From Candidatus Fredericiella danica (GTDB lineage Bacteria; Chloroflexota; Anaerolineae; Caldilineales; Caldilineaceae): DNA of 64,000 bases. Every line of letters starts with the position of its first letter. Position 1 is the stretch's first letter. The translations under genes were made by a program, and so were the position numbers. A model generated the notes under the pieces. That model saw nothing but the letters and a program-made list of their open reading frames with translations, was not told where the DNA came from and did no database searches. The stretch covers positions 25,054 to 89,053 of the forward strand of contig JADJPH010000036.1 in NCBI GenBank assembly GCA_016713335.1. The letters run 5' to 3'. Positions 19,272-29,028 of the stretch are shown piece by piece.

Positions 19272-19389
19272 CCAAGCCAGAAATCACCAGACAAAGACAA
19301 CCAAGACGATGCTCGTCTCGTGGCTGCGACTCGCCGCCGCCTTGGAGGCCAGGGTCGACAGTATGCTAGCCACACCAGGAGATCATGCA

Positions 19390-20944
<1,555 letters not shown>

Positions 20945-20968
20945 AACGGCCTGGTTGAGACTGGATGA

Positions 20969-21499
20969 TTATCGTTTTCGCGGTGCTTTGCCGTGGTCAC
21001 CATGCATCAGTGACTCATTGATAAAGGTGAAACGCGCAACTTTGCCGTCAGCGTCGAAGTGCAGCGCCAGCAGCCAACCATAGACGTCGTCCGGCCATTT
21101 TGCCGGCAATTCGCCTTCCGGCGCACCCAACGCGTGGGCGAGTTCCACGATGTAACCGTGGTGCCAGCAAATCAGCGTGTCGGCGTTGTCGTATTTCGGA
21201 TGCGAAAGTACATGTGTGGCAAGCGCCGCATAATCGGAGTCGGCGTGCCGGTCGTGAATTTCCAGGTTGGTCGCGAGCGCGAGCGGCATGACCGTCAATT
21301 TGGGGCGCTGGCTCTCGGCGCTGTCGGCGGCGGCCACCATGCGCCGGATCTGGATGGGTTGCCCGTCGAGTGCCAGGTTTTGAAAGTAGGCAACATAGGC
21401 GTGGGCACGGGCGCGACCGGCCGGCGCCAGGTTGAAGTCGCTGGCGTCTTCAGGCTTCTCAGCATGCCGGATCAGAATGACGGTGCTGTTCTTAGGCAT
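20969..21499 (-). CDS. Histidine phosphatase family protein (SixA-like)
   Basis: A 176-residue member of the phosphoglycerate-mutase-like superfamily. The phospho-acceptor histidine lies in VILIRHAEKPED at the start and the second catalytic His in LICWHHGYIVELA. Size and the short N-terminal RHAEKP pattern resemble SixA phosphohistidine phosphatases, but the substrate is not known. GGGAGCAGC precedes the ATG at 21499. It is convergent with zwf and 19 bases downstream of the MFS transporter, so probably shares that transcript. Confidence 0.75.
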   Translation of the reverse strand: MPKNSTVILIRHAEKPEDASDFNLAPAGRARAHAYVAYFQNLALDGQPIQIRRMVAAADSAESQRPKLTVMPLALATNLEIHDRHADSDYAALATHVLSHPKYDNADTLICWHHGYIVELAHALGAPEGELPAKWPDDVYGWLLALHFDADGKVARFTFINESLMHGDHGKAPRKR

Positions 21500-21518
21500 T
21501 GTGCTGCTCCCAAACAGA

Positions 21519-22742
21519 TCAATTCGCCGGCTGAGGTTGCACCCGCTGCGGCGGTTGGCGTTGCCCAATCCAGAAAATCAGGGCGCCAGCCAACAGGCTG
21601 ACGGCGCCTGTCAGCAAGACAACTGTCCCATTCGTGGCGTCCCATAAAATGCCCCCGGTGATGGCGCCTAGCGCCCAGCCCAGACCACCTTGTGCGGCGC
21701 CAACCAGCGATTGGCCCGTGGCGCGCAGCCCGGGCGGCGCCGTCTCGTTGGCGAAGGCGACAACCGCCATCCAGAAGGCGCCGAACGAGAATCCAATCGT
21801 CGACATCATCACAAAGACGACCGGTAGGGATGTTGCCACCCCGATCGAGCCGTAGGCGATGGCCAGTCCAATCAAACCAGCAATGATGAGTTGTGCAAAT
21901 CCAAATCGTGCCAGCAGACGTGCACCGATAAAGAAGATCGGGATTTCAGTCAACGCATTGAGCGCAAAGGCAAACCCAATGTCGCTTTCACTCGCGCCCA
22001 TGGCTGCCATCTTCAATCCGACGAAATTGATGAAGCAGGCCGCGCCGAACCCCATCAGGATATTCATCAGCAGAAAACCGACATAGGCACGCTGGCGCGC
22101 CAGGGTCCGCAGTCCAGCCCAGAGGTGTCCCTTTTCGCCTTCAGCGAGGTGCGCCATCGGCAACAGAAAGCTGAGGCCTGTGCACACAACCGCCAGCAAC
22201 AGGCCCTGCACCACGAAGATGTTTGAGAGGGTGTCGGGCGTCAGCAGGCGCCCCAACAGGAGACTCGCCGCAAGAAATCCGATACTGCCGAAAAGGCGCT
22301 GCTTGCCGTAAGAATCGCCAGTGATGGCCACGGTTGCCATCACTGTGCTATCAACGAGCGCCATCACCGGGGTGCGAAAGAAAATCATGGCAATGACCAA
22401 CACGAGCATCGGCCCGAATCCGGTCGTCCAGATAAAAGGAAAGGACACGAGTCCCGCCATCAGCACGCAGGTTGCCAGCACCAGGCGATGGATCTTCCAG
22501 CGATCGGCGATCCCGTTCCAAAAGGGATTGGCTGCCAGCGAAATCATTGGGGGGATGCTGCCGAGCAAGCCGATCTCGGTTCCAGAAAATCCGCGCGACA
22601 GCAGAAATAGATTGAAATAGGGCGCCATCGCACCAAGAGAGGCGAAAAAGGCAAGATAGTAGAGTTTTGCCACCCACAGCCGCGAGCCACCTGTCTTGGC
22701 CGGAGCGACTCCAATATCGATAGGTATCGCGGTCTGCTCCAT
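21519..22742 (-). CDS. MFS transporter (LacY/nucleoside-symporter-like)
   Basis: A 407-residue transporter with about 12 hydrophobic spans. The start (KLYYLAFFASLGAMAPYFNL) and LLGSIPPMISLAANPFWNGI, followed by DRWKIHRLV, follow the MFS_1-like pattern related to 3-phenylpropionate and nucleoside permeases. VDSTVMATV and YGKQRLFGSIGFLAASLL are also typical. Substrate not predictable. The start is the ATG at 22742, and the gene is divergent from ppa. Confidence 0.82.
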   Translation of the reverse strand: MEQTAIPIDIGVAPAKTGGSRLWVAKLYYLAFFASLGAMAPYFNLFLLSRGFSGTEIGLLGSIPPMISLAANPFWNGIADRWKIHRLVLATCVLMAGLVSFPFIWTTGFGPMLVLVIAMIFFRTPVMALVDSTVMATVAITGDSYGKQRLFGSIGFLAASLLLGRLLTPDTLSNIFVVQGLLLAVVCTGLSFLLPMAHLAEGEKGHLWAGLRTLARQRAYVGFLLMNILMGFGAACFINFVGLKMAAMGASESDIGFAFALNALTEIPIFFIGARLLARFGFAQLIIAGLIGLAIAYGSIGVATSLPVVFVMMSTIGFSFGAFWMAVVAFANETAPPGLRATGQSLVGAAQGGLGWALGAITGGILWDATNGTVVLLTGAVSLLAGALIFWIGQRQPPQRVQPQPAN

Positions 22743-22896
22743 GGCTCGATCGCGCGCTCACTTTCTCTGAGAGTTTGCAACTTCATTGATGACAAGCCAG
22801 GCGCTCGCCACCTGGGTGACGCAAATGGTCACGATAGCGTATCGAAATTGAATGCGCAAATCCGGCAGCCGCACCCACCGTGAAAATGGCGCGCTT

Positions 22897-22925
22897 TTGA
22901 TGGAACCTCGCCTCTCTGGCATAAT
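22897..22925 (+). promoter_or_regulatory. Sigma-70-type promoter for ppa
   Basis: TTGATG at 22897-22902, a 17-base spacer, and CATAAT at 22920-22925, with transcription expected about 65 bases ahead of the ppa ATG. It lies in the divergent gap with the MFS gene. Confidence 0.5.
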
Positions 22926-22998
22926 GCGTCTATGTTCGGTTTTGCACCAACAATCCGGCACGTAATCGGCGCAACGTTGCGTCCAAAGAGAGGCAACC

Positions 22999-23614
22999 AT
23001 GTCAAAGCATTTTCCACCCCCCTTTTACCGCTGGCGTCCCCATCCGTGGCACGGGCTCGAAGTGGGACCGAACCCGCCGGAACTTGTGCATGCCTACATT
23101 GGAAATCACCCCCTTCGATCTCATCAAATACGAGATCGACAAGACCACGGGCTATCTCCGCGTCGATCGGCCGCAGCGCACTTCTTCCCAGCCCCCCGCG
23201 CTCTATGGCTTCATTCCGCGCACCTATTGCGACCAAAACGTGGCGCAACTGGGCGGCGCCGAACAGGGTGACGGGGATCCGCTGGACATTTGCGTCTTGA
23301 GTGAACGTCCCGTGAATCGGTCCGAAGTGATCGTCAATGCCCGGATTGTCGGTGGGTTGTATGTCAACGACCATGGCGAAGCCGACGACAAGATCATTGC
23401 CGTGCTGAACAACGACAACGTGTGGGGCCACGCACGGGACATTACCGATCTGCCCGACATTCTCATTGAACGCCTGCGCCACTACTTCGCAACGTACAAA
23501 ATGATTCCGGGCCAAGAGCCGGGTCTGACCGTTGACCGGAGTTATGACCGCGAGCATGCCTTGCGCGTGGTCGAAGCCGCAATGCAGGATTACTTTATCG
23601 AATATGGCGATTAG
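22999..23614 (+). CDS. ppa: Inorganic pyrophosphatase (family I), one frame break
   Basis: Hydrolyses pyrophosphate to phosphate, pulling biosynthetic reactions forward. The start MSKHFPPPFYRWRPHPWHGL with ELVHAYI is in one frame. After one surplus G near 23101 (ATTGGAAATC for ATTGAAATC) the chain continues EITPFDLIKYEIDKTTGYLR, then YGFIPRTYC and GDGDPLDICVLSE, the D-x-D-P-x-D metal site of family I, then DDKIIAVL. Joined length of about 205 residues is normal. AGAGAGG precedes the ATG. The end overlaps the acetyltransferase start by 11 bases. Confidence 0.92.
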
Positions 23615-24139
23615 AGTCGTGCGCGCGCGGCCGGAACAGGCCGGGCGCCTAACCCAAATTGCACATGCCGCCAAGAGCTACTGGGGCTATCCGGCCCAGT
23701 GGATTGAAATGTGGCACAACCAATTGACGATCACCGGCCCATTCATCCTCCAGAACAGCGTCTATGTGGCCGTCGATGATGATGACGCGGGCGATAGTGC
23801 GGGTGAAGTTGGCTGGGTTCCACTCGGCTTCTATGCGCTGTGTGGCGAGGTGAGACCGTAGCCCTCGAACATCTCTGGGTGCAGCCGCGTTCACTGGGCG
23901 CCGGCGTCGGTCGCTTGCTGTTCGAACATGCCGTGCGAATGGCCGTGGACGCAGGGGCCACATGCATCGAAATCGAATCGGACCCGAATGCGGAAGGCTT
24001 CTATCAGCGGATGGGCGCCCAAACGGTGGGTGAAGTCACCTATGAGATGGCAGAACAGCCGCGCCGCCTGCCACTGATGGTCTATCTGATCGAAGGGGTG
24101 CTGCCGGCGCCATCCACAGGGCCTGAGACTACCCTATGA
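23604..24139 (+). CDS. GNAT-family N-acetyltransferase, one frame break
   Basis: Acetyl-CoA-dependent transferase of about 178 residues; acceptor unknown. The N-terminal strand-helix (IRVVRARPEQAGRLTQIAHA) is in the first frame, ending at GFYALCGE near 23850. The second frame continues ETVALEHLWVQPRSLGAGVG with the acetyl-CoA pyrophosphate loop, GRLLFEHAVRMAVDAG, and the closing YQRMGAQTVGE. The start overlaps the end of ppa and the end overlaps the next methyltransferase (ATGA), so the three form a tight operon. Confidence 0.78.
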
Positions 24140-24732
24140 CGGCGCACCGCGAACAATGGGAAGCGCGTTACGCTACCGGTTCTACCCCGTGGGATACGCA
24201 GATCACGCCGCCTGAAGTGGAGGCGTTCTGGGTTTCCGACCGCCTCGCAGCCGCCGGCGTCGCCCTGGATATCGGCTGTGGCCCCGGCACCAATGTACGG
24301 TTTCTGGGCAGGCGCGGGTTACGGGCGATCGGCTTCGATATTGCCATGCACCCGCTCACAACCGCCGCGGTGCGTCTTGTCGCTCAGGAACCGGAATTGG
24401 CGACACTGTGCCATTTCGCCCAGGCCGATGTCACAGTGTTGCCGATCGCGGCAGGCGTCGCCAATTACATTCTGGATGTAGGCTGCTCCCACGGCATCCC
24501 CGCGCCGCGCCGGCGCGAATTCGCTGCTGGCATTGTCAGCGCGCTGTGCCCGGGTGGATACTATCACCTCTATGCCTTTGACAGCGTGGAGCGCCAGGAT
24601 GCTGACGGGCAACTGATTGGGTACGCGGCGGGTGAAGTGGCAGCCCTCTTTACGCCAGGGCTCGAATTGGTCGAGGCGACGCAGGCATCACCCGATCCCA
24701 GGCCGTGTCATTGGTATCTGCTGCGCAAGTGA
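24136..24732 (+). CDS. Class I SAM-dependent methyltransferase (TehB/TPMT-like)
   Basis: A 198-residue methyltransferase. WEARYATGSTPWDTQITPPE near the start is typical of the thiopurine/tellurite methyltransferase-like group. VALDIGCGPGTNVRFLGRRG is motif I, GFDIAMHPLTTAA the acidic second strand, and YILDVGCSHGIPAP occupies the motif IV region. The C-terminal strand pair ends PCHWYLLRK. The start overlaps the acetyltransferase by 4 bases. Substrate unknown. Confidence 0.82.
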   Translation: MTAHREQWEARYATGSTPWDTQITPPEVEAFWVSDRLAAAGVALDIGCGPGTNVRFLGRRGLRAIGFDIAMHPLTTAAVRLVAQEPELATLCHFAQADVTVLPIAAGVANYILDVGCSHGIPAPRRREFAAGIVSALCPGGYYHLYAFDSVERQDADGQLIGYAAGEVAALFTPGLELVEATQASPDPRPCHWYLLRK

Positions 24733-24807
24733 CCTTGAAAAAAGGGGTAGCCCGCAGACTCGACGCCGCGGGCTATCCTGAACATATGGAGATGGAGGCT
24801 GTCGATC

Positions 24808-25020
24808 TTACGCAGCGACGCGAAGCACAGCCCGCATCACGCCGAAAGCAACCGGTGCAAGGCCGGCGCCGTTGCCGGGCTGCAGGTGGAGACCTCCGGC
24901 CGGTGATGGGGATGTTGATTCAACTTTCTGCTGCGTTTCAATACTCTGTTCCCATGCCGGAAGGAGCGTCAGCAGCAAAAGCAACGTGCAAAACACAACG
25001 ATCGTGATGACTGTTTGCAT
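24808..25020 (-). CDS. Small single-span membrane protein
   Basis: A 70-residue protein with a hydrophobic stretch (ITIVVFCTLLLLLTLLP, residues 5-21) and a polar Ser/Pro/Gly tail. It is supported by a strong GGAGG Shine-Dalgarno 6-7 bases ahead of the ATG and a candidate promoter about 25 bases further upstream. It is antisense to no known gene and fills the gap between the methyltransferase and yjbQ. No family recognised. It may be a small regulatory or envelope protein. Confidence 0.5.
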   Translation of the reverse strand: MQTVITIVVFCTLLLLLTLLPAWEQSIETQQKVESTSPSPAGGLHLQPGNGAGLAPVAFGVMRAVLRVAA

Positions 25021-25044
25021 TTCACACCTCCATATCTAGGTATG

Positions 25045-25073
25045 ATCGTAATCCTTTCCAGCTCGCAACTCAA
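25045..25073 (-). promoter_or_regulatory. Candidate promoter for the small membrane protein
   Basis: On the minus strand, TTGAGT (25068-25073), a 17-base spacer and TACGAT (25045-25050). The predicted start would give a leader of about 18 bases holding the GGAGG site. Confidence 0.35.
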
Positions 25074-25119
25074 TGCGACAAATGTTAGAATCAAGGCATA
25101 GGAAGGCACAGGTAAGGTC

Positions 25120-25571
25120 ATGTTGCGGATCGCCCAGACCACCACGGAGTGGTATCAATCGACGATCTCGATGCCACCGCGCCCCGCGGGATGCACCTCA
25201 TTACGGACTGGATCGCACGCGAATTGGAGAGTTATCCTCCCCTAACATGTGGGATCTGTCACCTGTTCTTATTGCACACCTCGGCGTCTTTGGCCATCAA
25301 CGAGAATGCCGATCCCGAAGTACGCGTCGATTTGGAGTCGCACTTCGATCTTCTGGCGCCAGAAAATGCGCCACATTATACGCACAACTATGAGGGACCC
25401 GATGACATGCCGGCGCACATCAAAACCATGCTCATCGGTCCCAGCCTGACCATCCCCATCACGGATGGACAACTGAAACTGGGGATGTGGCAGGGCATCT
25501 ATCTTTGCGAGCACCGCAGCCATGCCGGTCCGCGGCAGATCGTGATGACCGCATGGGGCGCAGTAGGTTGA
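25120..25571 (+). CDS. YjbQ family protein (secondary thiamine-phosphate synthase type), 5' frame break likely
   Basis: Member of the UPF0047/YjbQ family, linked in E. coli to a weak thiamine-phosphate synthase activity. The body (RGMHLITDWIARELESYPPL, then LFLLHTSASLAINENADPEV, YEGPDDMPAHIKTMLIG and LGMWQGIYLCEHRSHAGPR) matches the whole family core, including the conserved His and Glu residues. The N-terminus is less clear. An ATG at 25120, preceded by AGGTAAGG, reads TTTEWYQSTIS, the expected YjbQ start, but in a different register from the body, implying a one-base error near 25165-25190. The in-frame alternative start is at 25149. Length is about 150 residues. Confidence 0.8.
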
Positions 25572-25607
25572 ATCGGCTTTCTTTCCGAATCAGGAACTAG
25601 TGACAAG

Positions 25608-26429
25608 ATGAATACGAACACGACATCTTCCAGCGAAAAACTGGGTGGCAGCCTGACCGGCATCCGGGTTGCCATCACCCATGATAAGGAACAGGCACGC
25701 GATCAGAGCGAACTCTTTACCGCTCTCGGCGCGGAAGTCTTCTTTTACCCGAGCATCGAGATTTTGCCGCTCGATCAGGAAGGCGACCTGGACGTGGCTT
25801 TGCGTGAAGCAATCGCCGGCAAGTACGACTGGCTGGTCCTGAACGACGCCGACACCGCCCTGGTGGTTGGTGAACGCATGCAGGCGATTGGTGTGGATCC
25901 GAACCAGATCCCCCGCCGGCTTAAGGTCGCCACGATCGGCTGCATGACGGAGCGCTATACGAAAGAATTTATGGGGCTGGACTCGGCTTTTGCCCCCGAT
26001 ATTTACGACGTCGACTACGTAGCAGCAGCCCTGAAACTCAAGCCCGGGGTGCGGGTCCTCCTCCCACAATCATCCGTGACACGCATGGGGTTGGCCAAGG
26101 TGCTCAACAACACCGGCGCTGAGGTGACCGCCGTCAACGCCTACCGCACCGTCATTGGCAAAGGGGGCGATCCCGTGCCATTGCTGCTGTGGGAAGGTAA
26201 GATCGACTGTGTCACCTTCACCTTCCCGACGGCCGTGCGCTACTTTATCAAGCGCCTCGAATATGAGGGCGGCACCCTGGCCATGTTGGACCACGTCTGT
26301 GTTGCCTGTATTGGTCCGATCACCACAGCTACCGCCCGCGAACTGAATCTGCACGTTGATGTCCTCCCCGATCAACACACGATCGAGGGCCTGGTGAATG
26401 CCGTCGCCGCGTATTTCCAGGAGACGTAG
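25608..26429 (+). CDS. hemD: Uroporphyrinogen-III synthase
   Basis: Closes hydroxymethylbilane to uroporphyrinogen III in haem and sirohaem synthesis. The 273-residue protein has two alternating Rossmann-like domains: GIRVAITHDKEQARDQSELF opens domain 1, LVLNDADTALVV and KVATIGCMTERY follow, and domain 2 carries VRVLLPQSSVTRMGLAKVL, GAEVTAVNAYRTV, the VTFTFPTAVRYF strand and CVACIGPITTATARELNL, a strong HemD signature. The family is poorly conserved, so assignment rests on this pattern. No other hem gene is adjacent. Confidence 0.85.
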   Translation: MNTNTTSSSEKLGGSLTGIRVAITHDKEQARDQSELFTALGAEVFFYPSIEILPLDQEGDLDVALREAIAGKYDWLVLNDADTALVVGERMQAIGVDPNQIPRRLKVATIGCMTERYTKEFMGLDSAFAPDIYDVDYVAAALKLKPGVRVLLPQSSVTRMGLAKVLNNTGAEVTAVNAYRTVIGKGGDPVPLLLWEGKIDCVTFTFPTAVRYFIKRLEYEGGTLAMLDHVCVACIGPITTATARELNLHVDVLPDQHTIEGLVNAVAAYFQET

Positions 26430-26538
26430 CACTTCTTTGTGTTCTCTGTGCTCGTTGCGGTCTTTTTCTTCTTGTCTTTCCTTGGCGTCTTTGTGGCTTG
26501 GCGGGAGGGTTTTGTCTTTAATCCTCACCCCTCCCGAC

Positions 26539-26567
26539 TTGTCTCTCACCCGCCCCTCCTGTATAAT
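26539..26567 (+). promoter_or_regulatory. Promoter of the tRNA-Ser/SRP RNA unit
   Basis: TTGTCT at 26539-26544, a 17-base spacer, and a perfect TATAAT at 26562-26567. It ends 7 bases ahead of the mature tRNA, so transcription begins at or very near the tRNA 5' end. Confidence 0.7.
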
Positions 26568-26574
26568 CAGGAGC

Positions 26575-26661
26575 GGAGAGGTCGCATAGTATGGCCTAGT
26601 GCGCGGGCCTGGAAAGCTCGTAGAGTGAAAGCTCTCGAGGGTTCAAATCCCTCCCTCTCCG
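26575..26661 (+). tRNA. tRNA-Ser (anticodon GGA)
   Basis: An 87-base class II tRNA. Acceptor GGAGAGG pairs with CCTCTCC. The D-stem is GCAT/GTGC. The anticodon stem CGGGC/GCTCG holds loop CTGGAAA with anticodon GGA. A long variable arm (TAGAGTGAAAGCTCT) is typical of tRNA-Ser, and the T-arm is GAGGGTTCAAATCCCTC. Discriminator G, with no encoded CCA. It reads serine codons UCC/UCU. Confidence 0.95.
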
Positions 26662-26664
26662 CTG

Positions 26665-26825
<161 letters not shown>

Positions 26826-26919
26826 ATAGGAGGGCGATGCAACGTCTTCCGCGCAATCGTTGCGGCGAAAGTTGCTTTTGCGACGTCGCCCCGGACTTCT
26901 TAATTCTTGTCGAGGTAAA

Positions 26920-27519
26920 ATGATATCCAATTGGGTCAACTCAGATGGGATTGGTCCCACCGTCTATTTGGCGCGCCACGGCACGCCAGACTGGAACATG
27001 CGCGAGATTCGCTATGACATCCCGCCTGGACCACCGCTGGTGCCACAAGGCGAGACCGAGGCGGGTAAACTGGGCGAGTTTCTGCGCGATCAGGGTATCT
27101 GCAAGGTCTACGCCAGCCCGTTGGTGCGCGCCCACCGAACGGCGGAAATCGCCGCGGCGCATTCCAAGCTCCCGGTCACCGTGCTTGAGGGTGTCGCCGA
27201 AATGCGGCGCGATGAGTCCGATGAACAGGTCTACCAGCGCTTTAACCCGGTCTTTGAACGCGTCTGGGCAGAAGCGCAGACGCACGGCCCCATCGTGATC
27301 GTGAGTCATGGCGGCCCCGTACGGGTGATGCTTGATCGGCTGGGCATCCAAACGGACTTTGTCTGGCACTACCGGCGCCAGTTTGACAGCCAGAACCCGC
27401 TGCCCCCCGCCGGTGCCTGGGCCGTGACGCGCTCGCCAGAGTTGGGACTCTGGGAGGCTAAACTGGTCTTTGCGCCAGTTCCTTTCACGGACTACTTGCC
27501 CGCGGTCCAGTACGTCTGA
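26920..27519 (+). CDS. Histidine phosphatase family protein (phosphoglycerate-mutase-like)
   Basis: Cytosolic phosphatase of about 199 residues. The phosphohistidine motif is VYLARHGTPDWN, then VYASPLVRAHRTAEIAA (conserved Arg) and IVIVSHGGPVRVML (second catalytic His). I chose the ATG at 26920, preceded by GAGG, because the open frame further upstream runs into the SRP RNA terminator region. It lies 41 bases ahead of pyrF. Substrate unknown; alpha-ribazole phosphatase and phosphoglycerate mutase are related possibilities. Confidence 0.8.
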   Translation: MISNWVNSDGIGPTVYLARHGTPDWNMREIRYDIPPGPPLVPQGETEAGKLGEFLRDQGICKVYASPLVRAHRTAEIAAAHSKLPVTVLEGVAEMRRDESDEQVYQRFNPVFERVWAEAQTHGPIVIVSHGGPVRVMLDRLGIQTDFVWHYRRQFDSQNPLPPAGAWAVTRSPELGLWEAKLVFAPVPFTDYLPAVQYV

Positions 27520-27559
27520 AACCGTTCATGCAGCCCATCATCCAATACGGGAGGCACAC

Positions 27560-28405
27560 ATGACGAATCGCACAACGAACTTTTTCAGCAAGTTGCAGGC
27601 AGCCGTCAGCCGCAACCGCAGCCTGCTCTGCGTCGGGCTTGACCCTGACCCCACCAGGGCGCCGGCCCGCTACCGCAGCACCTCTGGTGACCCGGCCGAA
27701 ACCATCCTGACGTGGAATCGCGCCATCATCGAACAGACCGCAGACCTGGTTTGCGCGTACAAGCCGAATATTGCCTTCTATGAAGCGTGGGGTGTCGCCG
27801 GGATGGCGGCGCTGCGCGCCACGCTGGCGTTAATCCCCCAGACGATTCCTGTGCTGCTGGACGCCAAACGCGGTGACATCGGCAGCACGGCGGCCGCCTA
27901 TGCCAGGGCAATTTTCGAGGATCTACAAGTCGATGCCGTGACGCTCAGCCCCTACCTGGGGCAAGATAGCATTGAGCCCTTTGCGGCCTATGCCGATAAA
28001 GGCCTCTTCGTCCTGTGTCACACCTCCAACCCCGGCGCTGGGGAGTTCCAAGAACTGGAGATCTCTGACTGGCGCACCCTGGATCGCGAGCCAAACCAGC
28101 CACTTTACGTCCATGTGGCACGCACGGCCACCACCTGGTCACCCAACGTCGGGCTTGTCGTCGGGGCCACCTTCCCCGCTGCCATTGCCGCCGTGCGGGC
28201 GGCGGCGCCGGACGCCTGGTTCCTGGTGCCGGGTATTGGCGCCCAGGAGGCGATCTGGAAGCGACCCTGGCGGCCGGTCTCCGGGCGGACCGGTCGGGCG
28301 TCATCATCAATGCCAGCCGCGGCGTCGCCAATGCGGACGACCCCGCCGCCGCGTGACGTTACGGGATGACATCAACCGCGCAGTGGCGCAGCCCGCACGC
28401 GCCTG
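27560..28405 (+). CDS. pyrF: Orotidine 5'-phosphate decarboxylase, frame breaks near the 3' end
   Basis: Last step of UMP synthesis. This is a long-type (PyrF type 2) enzyme: SLLCVGLDPDPTRAP, CAYKPNIAFYEAWG, the catalytic LLDAKRGDIGSTAAAYARAI (D-x-K-x-x-D), DAVTLSPYLGQDSIEP and FLVPGIGAQ. At about 28247 the frame changes: GDLEATLAAGLRADRSGVII and NASRGVANADDPAAA (phosphate-binding Arg) appear in a second register, then LRDDINRAVAQPARAW in a third after about 28350. GGGAGG precedes the ATG at 27560. No usable start codon separates it from PyrE, so a fused PyrF-PyrE chain is likely. Confidence 0.88.
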
Positions 28406-29023
28406 GGTAAGGCACCAACCAGTACCCCGCTGGCCCGCGCGCTCACTACCGATCTCTTCAACCTGGGGGCGGTTAAGTTTGGTGCGTTTACACTGGCCAG
28501 TGGCATCCAATCACCGATCTACGTTGATCTTCGCCTCCTGGTCAGCAAGCCCTCGCTTCTGGCCAAAGCAGCCACTGCCTACGCTGCGATCCTGGCCAAC
28601 ATTCCCAGTGACCGCATTGCCGGTGTACCCTATGCGGCGCTGCCAATCGGCACGGCGGTAGCCATTGAGGCTGAAAAGCCGCTCATTTACCCGCGTAAAG
28701 AGGTGAAGGCGCACGGCCTCGGCAAGGAGATCGAAGGGGTATGGGCGCCGGGGGATCGGGTCGTCATTATTGAAGACCTCATCACCAGCGGGGGCAGCAC
28801 CATCGAGACTGCCGAGAAACTACGCGCCGCCGGGCTTGTGGTCGAACATGCCATCGTCCTGATTGATCGCGAGCAGGGTGGCGTAGCAAACCTCGCCAAG
28901 GCAGGAATCCAGGCCCACAGCGTGTTCAAACTCAGCGAGATGCTCGATATCCTGGTTGAGTTGCAGTTGCTTGACGATGCCAAACGCCAGGAAGTGCTCG
29001 CGTTCTTGCGCCAGCCACGGTGA
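28406..29023 (+). CDS. pyrE: Orotate phosphoribosyltransferase (probably C-terminal half of a PyrF-PyrE fusion)
   Basis: Joins orotate to PRPP to give orotidine monophosphate. The N-terminal region is ALTTDLFNLGAVKFGAFTLA and SGIQSPIYVDLRLLVSKP. IYPRKEVKAHGLGKEIEG carries the catalytic flexible loop, and VVIIEDLITSGGSTIETAEK is the PRPP-binding motif. The frame is open back to the stop at 28367 with no ATG, GTG or TTG start at a suitable place. Only a one-base change near 28400 is needed to join it to the end of PyrF. PyrF/PyrE fusions are known from cyanobacteria. The start I give marks the approximate domain boundary. Confidence 0.88.
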   Translation, partial: GKAPTSTPLARALTTDLFNLGAVKFGAFTLASGIQSPIYVDLRLLVSKPSLLAKAATAYAAILANIPSDRIAGVPYAALPIGTAVAIEAEKPLIYPRKEVKAHGLGKEIEGVWAPGDRVVIIEDLITSGGSTIETAEKLRAAGLVVEHAIVLIDREQGGVANLAKAGIQAHSVFKLSEMLDILVELQLLDDAKRQEVLAFLRQPR

Positions 29024-29028
29024 ACCCT

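Noticed and set aside
26430..26538. Pyrimidine-rich stretch after hemD considered as a small gene
   Set aside because: No start signal and low-complexity TCTTTG-like sequence; looks like an untranslated spacer.
26860..26919. Upstream start for the histidine phosphatase
   Set aside because: It would add a basic peptide with no homology close to the SRP RNA terminator; the ATG at 26920 has a GAGG site and fits the family start.
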